A stretch of 64,000 bases of DNA from Meriones unguiculatus. Lineage: Eukaryota > Chordata > Mammalia > Rodentia > Muridae. A program made the position numbers and the translations under genes. A model generated the notes under the pieces. The model searched no databases, had not been told where the DNA came from, and saw nothing but the letters and a program-made list of their open reading frames with translations. Shown piece by piece: positions 56,990-64,000 of this stretch (the stretch's first letter is position 1; each line of letters starts with the position of its first letter). Location of the stretch: positions 2,984,501-3,048,500 of the forward strand of contig NC_083351.1 in the NCBI RefSeq assembly GCF_030254825.1. The letters run 5' to 3'.

Positions 56990-57275
56990 TCTAGAGAGCT
57001 GTGGAACATTGCTCCACCTTTAATGCAGGAGGCACCAGCCCGTGGGCTTGAGTCCCTGATGAATAAAAAAGGAAAACAGGTCAGTTGAGTGCCAGCATTC
57101 ATTCCTCTTTGGCTTCTTGGTGGTAGAAGGCGGGGCCAGCTATCTCACTCTGCCATGCCTCCCTCCTCTTGATGGACTGGACTGTCAGACCCCAAACAAA
57201 CTCTTCCATCCTTGGATGACCTTCTTGTCTTCTTGTCGGTATTTGACACAGCTGTGAGACAAGTGTGTGATTCTA
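56990..57275 (+). repeat. MaLR-type LTR fragment
   Basis: 'tgatgaataaaaaaggaaaa', 'gagtgccagcattcattcct', 'ctcttgatggactggactgt' and 'ccccaaacaaactcttccat' follow the order of the MaLR subtype seen at 47816-48181. Its 5' part is missing. Confidence 0.7.
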
Positions 57276-57439
57276 GGAAGATTTCCTCATTTTACTGCCA
57301 GATCAGGAGTTCTGGCTGAGCCACTTGGCTTGAGCTGCCCTGTCTGTCTGTAGAACATTCCTGTTAAAAGTCTTTTTTCAGAAGTGTTGTTATTTTCTAC
57401 TCTTCCTTTCGGATAGATTCTTATTTTTGGATGCCACAT

Positions 57440-57610
57440 GTCCGTGCTCAGAGCAGGAAAGCCCAGCTTATGAAACTGTCAGTCTTCCCAGCATTGGTTT
57501 ACAGATGCAACGATTCTAATCCAAATTCTAATAAGAATTTTGTGGATCCTGACAAATTGATTCTAAAATTTCTGTAGAAGTGTGAAAGAACAAGAATAAC
57601 AGAGGAGATG
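57440..57610 (+). repeat. L1 ORF2 fragment, old
   Basis: 'gatgcaacgattctaatcca', 'aattgattctaaaatttctg' and 'aagtgtgaaagaacaagaat' resemble the 3' part of L1 ORF2. Frames are interrupted. Confidence 0.5.
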
Positions 57611-57784
57611 GAGAATGGATCGAAAGACGGGCTCTGGGCTTGTGCACCAGGGAGCTGTGAGGAAGACAGCACAGCATTGCCAAGGACAATGATGGATTTC
57701 CCGATGTAAAGTGTATGTAAGTCCCAATGAGGGTCATGCCTACAGAGAATGAGGGTAGGTTAGAGGGTGGTCATGTGAGAGGTA

Positions 57785-58048
57785 ATCTCGGTTGTCAATT
57801 TGGCTGAAGAATCGGCTCAGTCAGATTGGCTGTGGACACACCAGTGGACCAGTTGTTCCCTGCTAACTGATATGGGTGGACTTGGGTTGTATCAGGAAGG
57901 AGCCTGGGAGCAGGCCAGCAAATGGTGTTCCTCCAAGGCCTCCTTCCTCGAGCCCTCACCGTGGCTTCCCTCGGTGACGAACCTCTAAGCCAAACAAACC
58001 CTTTCCTCCCAGTTGATTCTATCTCAGCAACAGAAACAGAACAGGGAT
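57785..58048 (+). repeat. MaLR-type LTR, partial
   Basis: 'ggttgtcaatttggctgaag' start, 'ggagcctgggagcaggccag', 'ctaagccaaacaaacccttt' and 'ctcagcaacagaaacagaac' end. Confidence 0.75.
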
Positions 58049-58430
58049 GGTAAGGAGGGGCTTCCCAGTGGAACACACACGATTGGTTGGTGTGATGAAT
58101 CCATGAAACAGAGACCCCGGAGCAAATGATGAGCATCTGGACCGTAGCTGGTGGAGCCGTTATGAAAACCGATTAGAAAGTTCGGGAGACGGGACCTCGA
58201 TGGAGTAAGTAGGCTGCGCAGGAAATGCTTCTGAAGGTTGTGTCTGGCCTTCAGTCTCTCCCCAGACCTGACTCTCTCCCTGTCCACCACTGAGCAACAA
58301 GCCTCTTTCATGCCTTGCACCAGCTTCTCTGAAGCTCTTCTCAAGCTCCTGGGGCCAAGAAACTAGGATAGATCCTCAGGAACCACCGCAAAACAGTCCT
58401 TCTGCCTTTGGGGTGTTTTCTTGGTCCCTG
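58049..58430. other. Unassigned unique sequence
   Basis: Nothing recognised. Confidence 0.4.
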
Positions 58431-58577
58431 CTTCTAAGTAACTAACATGGCTACTTATACTTTAGAACGTAAAATGGGCTTTATCACCCATTAAAATCCA
58501 GGATCTTCTAAGTAACTAAAGCGGTTGCTCATACTTTAAAGGTAAAATGGGTTTTACTGCCCATTAAAATCCAAGCT
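58431..58577. repeat. 74-bp tandem duplication
   Basis: 58431-58504 and 58505-58577 are about 85-88% identical by eye. Both contain CTTCTAAGTAACTAA, GTAAAATGGG and CCCATTAAAATCCA. Confidence 0.93.
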
Positions 58578-58600
58578 GGTTCCAAATGCATTACAAGCTT

Positions 58601-58617
58601 AAAAAAAAAAAAAAAAA
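58601..58617. repeat. (A)17 homopolymer
   Basis: Seventeen A residues following the 74-bp duplication. Confidence 0.95.
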
Positions 58618-59114
58618 GGAAAGTTTCAGATCATTTAAAACTAAATACTGAGGATCTGCATGATCTGAGATAAGGGAAAAAGATCTTAAAACAGATTTCC
58701 TCTATTCAATATTTTCAAAAACATTGATCATTTTAGTGGCTTTGCAATCAAAACTTCTATTTTGAGAATACTTGATAAAGGAAGCCACAAGCAGAAAGAA
58801 AATATGTTCAGCTTATGTAACTGAAAACACGAGTTTGTGTGTTTAAAATCTATGACATTCTTCACACCTAAGCAATAGACAAAATAAGAAATTAATAAAT
58901 CATGAAAAAGGTGGACACAGACCATCCTCTCCCCAGAGTGGACAGAGACGTCTGTGCAATAAACAAAGATGGTCACTAGCCACGCTGGAATTTAGTAGCA
59001 TGCCACACGGGACAGGGGTGGCCCATCTCACCCCCAGCACCAGCAGTGGCTCCTTCGTGAGCTGAGGTCGCCACGGCCCTGGAAACGTGCATGGCTGCTT
59101 TGGTTTTAACTTCT
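58618..59114. other. Unassigned AT-rich sequence
   Basis: AT-rich to about 58910, then mixed. No gene or named repeat. Confidence 0.4.
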
Positions 59115-59305
59115 TTAAGATGTTTTGTGTATGTGTCTTTGTGTGTGCACACATGAGTGCAGATACCCACAAAAGCCAAAAGAAGGTATCAGACCCCACA
59201 CAGCAGAGCTATAGATGCTTGTGACACACCTTGTGAGTGCTGGGAACAGAACCTGGGGCCTCTGAGAAGTGCTCTTAGCCATGGAACCACCTCTCCAGTG
59301 CCACC
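59115..59305 (-). repeat. B2/B3-class SINE
   Basis: GT-rich tail at left, 'tgagtgctgggaacagaacc' (59234-59253), 'agtgctcttagccatggaac' and 'cacctctccagtgcc' end. Confidence 0.85.
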
Positions 59306-59480
59306 CACAGCCTCACTGGATGTTAAAGCTCAGCGTGTTCACAGTAAAATCCCTCCCGTGTTCACCATGTAAGCACCTTAAAGGTGCAAGATGCCCATCC
59401 CGGGCTTGCCAGGAGTGAGGGGAGTCTCAGAGCTTTGCTTTCCTTTTGTCTATTTGTTTTTGTTTTTATGTCTCGTCAAA
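59306..59480. other. Unassigned unique sequence
   Basis: Nothing recognised. Confidence 0.4.
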
Positions 59481-59612
59481 GCTGGTGGGTGAGAACTATG
59501 TAATATCCTCACACAATGTGGTATTATACACCATCAAACACAAAAGGCTGGTGAGTGAGAACTGTGAACTATATTCACACCACGTGATATTACACAGCAT
59601 TAAACACAAATG
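59481..59612. repeat. 66-bp tandem duplication
   Basis: Units start at 59481 and 59547. Both contain GCTGGTG(G/A)GTGAGAACT, a TCACAC block and AAACACAAA, with roughly 80% identity. Confidence 0.9.
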
Positions 59613-60013
59613 AGCTATAGCCACACAACAACACTCATGGATCTGAGACACCCAGGGCTATGAGGAAAGAAGGCCCAAGACCTGCTGGAGGGATGACTGA
59701 GCTCGCGGTGTGAGAACCGTAGAGAGGTGTGCCAGCGGCATGTGCAGGAAGCTGGCTGTTCTGTTGCTTTTAGCCTTTTGTTTGTTTGTTTTGTCTCAGG
59801 TTTGTTTCGTTTTGATTTTAGTATCAAAGCCCCATGAAGCAAGGTGTTCGCTGGTTAGGTACTATGTCTGGAATGAGCTTGTTTTTTTCCATCTGGCCAT
59901 TAAATAGTCTGTGAGATAGGCACCATTAGCAAATCGCCTGGCACACACTCCGCTGTGCGTCTGTTTCTGAGACACAGTGAGTGGAATTTTCTGTACCATC
60001 TTGTTACCTAGTG
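59613..60013. other. Unassigned unique sequence
   Basis: Nothing recognised. A 65-codon frame (59710-59907) has a short hydrophobic stretch but no other support. Confidence 0.4.
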
Positions 60014-60395
60014 TTATAGTTTTGCTTTCTAGCACTGTGATAAAACACTGATCAAAAGCAACATGAGGAAGAAAGAGTTAATTTGACCTACAGGTCTCAG
60101 TCCATCAGTAAAGGAAGTCAAGAGCAGCTACCTGAGGCAGGAACCTGGAGACAGGAACTGGAGCAGAGGCCAGAGAGGAAGCTGCTTACTGACTTTCCTG
60201 TCTATTCCTCTGCTCGGCTAGCTTCCTTTATATACCACAGGATCCCTCCCAGAGGTGATACCACCTGCAGTGGGCCAGGACCTCCCACATCGATTATAAG
60301 TCAAGAAACCACCCCACAGGCTTGCCCACAGGCCAGTCTGGGGGAGGCAACCTCAGCTGAGGTTCTGCCTTCCCAGGAATGCCAGGTTTGCAGGC
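60014..60395 (-). repeat. MaLR-type LTR (MT class)
   Basis: Reverse-strand: 'agcactgtgataaaacactg' (60031-60050), 'aggcaggaacctggagacag', 'cctgcagtgggccaggacct' and 'cccacaggcttgcccacagg'. The 165-codon frame at 60083-60580 runs across it and is not a gene. Confidence 0.86.
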
Positions 60396-60587
60396 AAGGT
60401 TCTCCACTCTGCCTAGTAGGTGAGCATACTGCTAAAGACGGGACATGGAGGCTTTCAGTTCTTCATACAGACGTGTGTGGGCATCAACGTGCCAGCTTAT
60501 GTGTGCACACACGTGGCCTGTGGGGACCAGAGCCGGCACTGGGTGACGTTTCCAATTACTCTCAACCTTCTTATTTTTGATGCTTAT

Positions 60588-60792
60588 TTTCATTTTTAAT
60601 TATGTGTGTGGAGAGTAGGAAGTGTGTGAATGCAAATACAGTGCCCTAGAAAGCCAGAGGAGTGTGTCAGATCCCCTGGAACTGGAGTTACAGGCAGTTA
60701 TGATTTACCTGATGTGGGTGCTGGGGGCTGGACTCAGGTCCTCTGGAAGAGCAGCAGGTGCCCTTAACCACTAGGCCATCTCTCTGGCCCTT
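60588..60792 (-). repeat. B2/B3-class SINE
   Basis: Well preserved: 'ggaactggagttacaggcag', 'gatgtgggtgctgggggctg', 'tcaggtcctctggaagagca', 'taaccactaggccatctctc' (60766-60785). Confidence 0.92.
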
Positions 60793-60933
60793 CATCTTAT
60801 CTCTACCTCCCCAGTGCTGGAATGCCAAGCATTTCCCACCATTTGGGGCATTTTACATGACTGCTAGAGATCCAAGTTCAATTCTCATCTATGCATGGTG
60901 ACTCCTTCAACTCACTAAGCCTCTTCCATGATC

Positions 60934-61053
60934 CCACCATGCTCCACTCCCACACGGCCACCCTCCTCTGCATCTACACAGCCACCCTCCTCAGCATCTA
61001 CACAGCCACCCTCCTCAGCTCCCACATGACTACCCTCCTCAGCTCCCACAAGC
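60934..61053. repeat. 24-bp minisatellite, five units
   Basis: Units start at 60934 (degenerate), 60958, 60982, 61006 and 61030. The core is CCACCCTCCTCAGC followed by 'atctacacag' or 'tcccacatga'. Confidence 0.95.
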
Positions 61054-61489
61054 TACGCTTACCTTTGCTTAGGACTCACTGTGGGGACTGGTTCCCATTC
61101 TGATGGGTCTCACTATTTCTCTCAAGTTTTTCCTATAGCCACACAAAGGCAGAGAACAGTACTGCAGAGTTTTGGAGCCCCTGGCCTTGTAGAGACAGGG
61201 CTCTGTGTCTGCCCCATGCATGCTCAACTGGCCTCCAAACATCCTCTTGTGCCAGGTGGTGTCTGCTCAGGATGGGAGCTGGGGTCCATGCAGGATGGGG
61301 GCTGTGTACATGAAGGATGGGAGCTGCTCCAGTTTCGTTTGTATCAATCCAGCACTATCCAGAGTGTGGTCTCAAGAACCCTGAAATTCTTGAGGACAGA
61401 TCTCCACTTGAAATAAATTTAACAAGCTCTCTAGAGAAATCATCTGGGATCAGATATCTAATCGTACCAAATAAACATATTGTCACAGT
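61054..61489. other. Unassigned unique sequence
   Basis: Nothing recognised. A 111-codon frame (61081-61416) has no known feature. Confidence 0.4.
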
Positions 61490-61740
61490 CTAAAATGGAC
61501 ACCCCCCCTCCTGTTTAAACATTAAGGAATTGAATAATCTTATTTTTCTTCCAGCTTCAGACAGCACAAGTATTCATAAATATTCATTTTTTCCAACTGG
61601 AAGCATTAGGCCTTGTTACTTCAAGTGGAACTAACTGAAAATTAATGATGGTTTTCAGGAAAAAAAGCAAGATTATATACACAGAAGCAATTAAACACAA
61701 ACCTATTAATTATTTAACAACATATTAATGAGTGCAACTC
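61490..61740. promoter_or_regulatory. Candidate conserved non-coding element
   Basis: Non-repetitive AT-rich block rich in TAAT/ATTA words: 'attcataaatattcat', 'gaaaattaatgatgg', 'attaattatttaac' and 'catattaatgag'. Enhancer-like texture only. Confidence 0.3.
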
Positions 61741-62196
61741 CAGTGTTCGGGCTTCAGCCACTCCAGCTTGCTCTGCCAAGTCACTTACATATCATCCTGC
61801 CAAAGTCTGGCCTTGAGGAATGAAGGAATCAGGGGCATTTTCACAGATTTGTAACTTGGGAAAAAAAAGACTCAGATGCCAATTACAGAGAGATGACAAA
61901 GAACTGAGCTGAGGAGAGGGTAGAAGGCAGCATCTCAGATTCTCTCCCAGAGCCCAGGACAGGCTGAAGTTCAAGTTCAGATTCAAAGTCTTTGTTGTGA
62001 GAAAACCAACCGTCACACAGTTCAGTTTTGTGCATATTTATGTGTGTATATCAAGACGCGTTCGTGTATCTTATCCATTTTAAATGAATTGGGAATCATT
62101 TAAGCAATCTCCATATACAGAATCCAAAATCCATGGACTGAATAGAGAGCTAAATATTCATGTGTATTCTAGGACCTCAAATATTTGAATTTAAAG

Positions 62197-62198
<2 letters not shown>
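61741..62198. other. Unassigned unique sequence
   Basis: AT-rich to the right. Nothing recognised. Confidence 0.4.
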
Positions 62199-62236
<38 letters not shown>

Positions 62237-62371
62237 ATGTGTGTGTGTGTGTGTGTGTGTCTGTGTCTGTGTGTGTGTCTGTGTCTGTGTCTGTGTGTGT
62301 GTGCATGTGTGTGTGTCTGTGTCTGTGTCTGTGTGTGTATGTATGTGGATGTGGATGTGTGTGTGTGTGTG

Positions 62372-62405
<34 letters not shown>
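62199..62405. repeat. Long compound (GT)n microsatellite
   Basis: About 205 bp of GT with repeated TGTGTC, TGCG/TGCA and GGATGT interruptions. It is continuous with the tail side of the adjacent reverse-strand SINE. Cysteine/valine and histidine/threonine frames here are artefacts. Confidence 0.97.
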
Positions 62406-62409
<4 letters not shown>

Positions 62410-62548
62410 GCCCACAGAGGCTACAAGAAGGCATAATATCTCCCATTGCTAGAGTTTCGAGCGGTTGTGAGTTCCCTAAAGTCAGTCCTTGGAAGTGAGC
62501 TCAGGTCCTCTGAAGGAGCAGCAATCCTGCTGAACTGCTGGGCTGTCC
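62406..62548 (-). repeat. B2/B3-class SINE
   Basis: 'ggaagtgagctcaggtcctc' (62491-62510), 'tgaaggagcagcaatcctgc' and 'tgaactgctgggctgtccct' are the complement of the SINE head. The GT array is its expanded tail region. Confidence 0.78.
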
Positions 62549-62707
62549 CTCTGCTTCCTTCCAGGCTTTGCACTCAGCTGTGCCGGGGTGGCCAGCTGGC
62601 TCAGTCGGTACAGCAGGAGACTTAAAATGGGTGGTTATTAGGAGCTTCTGTTGTTACACTGTATCGTGTTAGAGCTGGGATAGTGAATGTTCCTAAAGGT
62701 CCTCATG
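62549..62707. other. Unassigned unique sequence
   Basis: Nothing recognised. Confidence 0.4.
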
Positions 62708-63058
62708 TGTCTAGTTTCATTCTGTTGCTGTGACAAAACCAAAAACTAACTCGGGGAAAAGAAGGGCTGTGCTTACACTTCCACGTCACAGTGTGCCAGT
62801 AAAGAAAGTCAGGGCAGGAGCTGGAAGCAGAGCCCCGGGGGAACTCGGCTTTCTGGCTCTTGCTTAGTCTGCTTTCCTCTATAGGACAGGACCACCTGCC
62901 TAGGGGTGTGTGACACCCACAGTGGGCCAGAATTAACAACCAAGACACTCCCCCACAGGCATGTCCACGGAGCAACCCGATCTAGGCAATTCTTCCTCAG
63001 AGGCCGCTCTGTCAGAGACTCTAGTCATCCGTTGTGCCAACTCAAGTTAACTAGGACA
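62708..63058 (-). repeat. MaLR-type LTR (MT class)
   Basis: Full-length by its ends, TGTCTAG...TAGGACA. 'ctgttgctgtgacaaaacca', 'cccacagtgggccagaatta' and 'gtcagagactctagtcatcc' support the class. The flanks TCATG and CTATG share three of five bases, possibly a decayed target duplication. Confidence 0.86.
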
Positions 63059-64000
63059 CTATGCTAAGATCTGAGCTCCAGCGCAGAGGCAGAGCTGAGA
63101 CAGGGTCTGCGTCACTGCCCTAGAGGGCATCGTGGGGCTTCTGTGTCTTCCTCTTCTCTCTCTTTACTTCATGGCAGTAAGGATGCATTTTTCCTGCCAC
63201 ATGCTCTCTTCATGATGTGCCCTCCCACCAGAGGCCCAAGGCAACAGAGAAAATCATCACGGAGCAGTACCTCCAAACCAGTGAGCCAAGTCCCAGCTTT
63301 TCTCATTATAAGCTGGTAATCTCGGCCATTTTGTGACACTGAGGGACAGTGACGATGGCACTACAACTGCAGGCAGAGCCAGGGACTGTCGCCAACACCA
63401 GGTGGCATGAGCAACGCACACTGAGTACTGAGCTATGAGGTTCACAAAAGGAAATCTGTCAGGCCACCCAAAGACTTCTATCCATGGCTTTCCTGTCTTC
63501 TCCATCCGGTCTGGGTTTCCGTGGACACCACAGCGCCCCAGCCTCTTTCTTGGACCTTGCTGGGGTTCAGAATATGAAGCCTCGACCCACTGAGGCCTAT
63601 AAACTGAAGACCAGAGGGCCTTCAAAGCCCTCTGACCTTCCCCCACATTATCATTTCCTCTGAAGTGAGTCCTAGACGCAGAGAGGAGGAGCACTCAGGA
63701 GAGTGCTCTCCCGGGTCTTGGGCTGTTGCAGCAGAGCACAGACTAAGTCTCCATCCCGTGTCTGCACCTGCACTCCTACTCCACCCCTGTCTGTCACTGG
63801 CCTCCAGCCCCGTGCTCCCCTGCTCCTTCTCCTGGGTCTGAGCTCTGTCTCTGTAAAACGGATACCCAGAAGGCCTTCCCTGACCACAGCCTCCCTCAGG
63901 ATCCCAGAGCCCCCTCTTAGCCCAGCACTTGCATTTGATCTGCTTGCTTCCTGTGTGTTTCTATACAGACATGCCCATCGATACACAAGTGCAGGTGTGC
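63059..64000. other. Unassigned unique sequence
   Basis: No repeat or gene recognised. The 145-codon (63257-63694) and 104-codon (63672-63986) minus-strand frames have no known domains. The second could continue past the window only on its upstream side. Confidence 0.4.

Noticed and set aside
60083..60580. 165-codon frame
   Set aside because: Most of it lies across a reverse-strand MaLR LTR.
62160..62498. Cysteine/valine and histidine/threonine frames
   Set aside because: Products of the (GT)n array; no unique protein sequence.
63257..63694. 145-codon minus-strand frame
   Set aside because: No known domain or motif; composition is typical of chance frames.

Overview
The window is rodent nuclear DNA, most likely from a muroid (mouse/rat-like) genome. 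It carries old B2/B3, B4 and B1 SINEs, many MaLR-type LTRs of the MT/ORR1 class, rodent L1 pieces and frequent (CA)n/(GT)n runs. I cannot fix the genus. I saw no clear copy of the ID SINE that is abundant in rat, and very few B1 copies, but absence in one window is weak evidence. I found no convincing protein-coding exon, tRNA, rRNA or snRNA gene. The open reading frames longer than 100 codons fall in repeats, in low-complexity arrays or in sequence with no recognisable protein, so the window reads as intergenic or intronic.

Layout. 1-3.3 kb: unique sequence with a small CpG-rich patch (about 0.68-0.84 kb), a short CCAAT-box array (about 1.13-1.25 kb) and two B2-class SINEs. 3.5-9.67 kb: a two-LTR gammaretrovirus-like (ERV1) provirus with a tRNA-Pro-type primer binding site, the first codons of gag, and a decayed env transmembrane region around a long non-coding interior. 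9.7-11.1 kb: one probable and one possible further LTR. 11-26 kb: unique DNA with MaLR LTRs, B4 SINEs (one split by an LTR with a perfect 5-bp target duplication) and a diverged duplicated segment (12.7 and 23.3 kb). 26.4-30.0 kb: an antisense L1 interrupted by two separate LTRs. 30-38 kb: unique DNA with two minisatellites. 38.27-38.75 kb: a 480-bp array built on a 15-bp CpG-containing unit. 39-64 kb: unique DNA, about ten MaLR LTRs, B2/B3/B4 SINEs, L1 3' ends, microsatellites and several short AT-rich, TAAT-rich stretches that look like candidate conserved non-coding elements.

Because there are no genes, there is no pathway to describe. The window's history is one of layered insertions: old L1 and SINEs, then MaLR LTRs inserted into them, then a more recent ERV1 that looks as if it spread as an already defective, helper-dependent element. 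Family names rest on remembered consensus motifs, not on a repeat-library search. Boundaries are approximate unless terminal TG...CA or a target duplication is stated.
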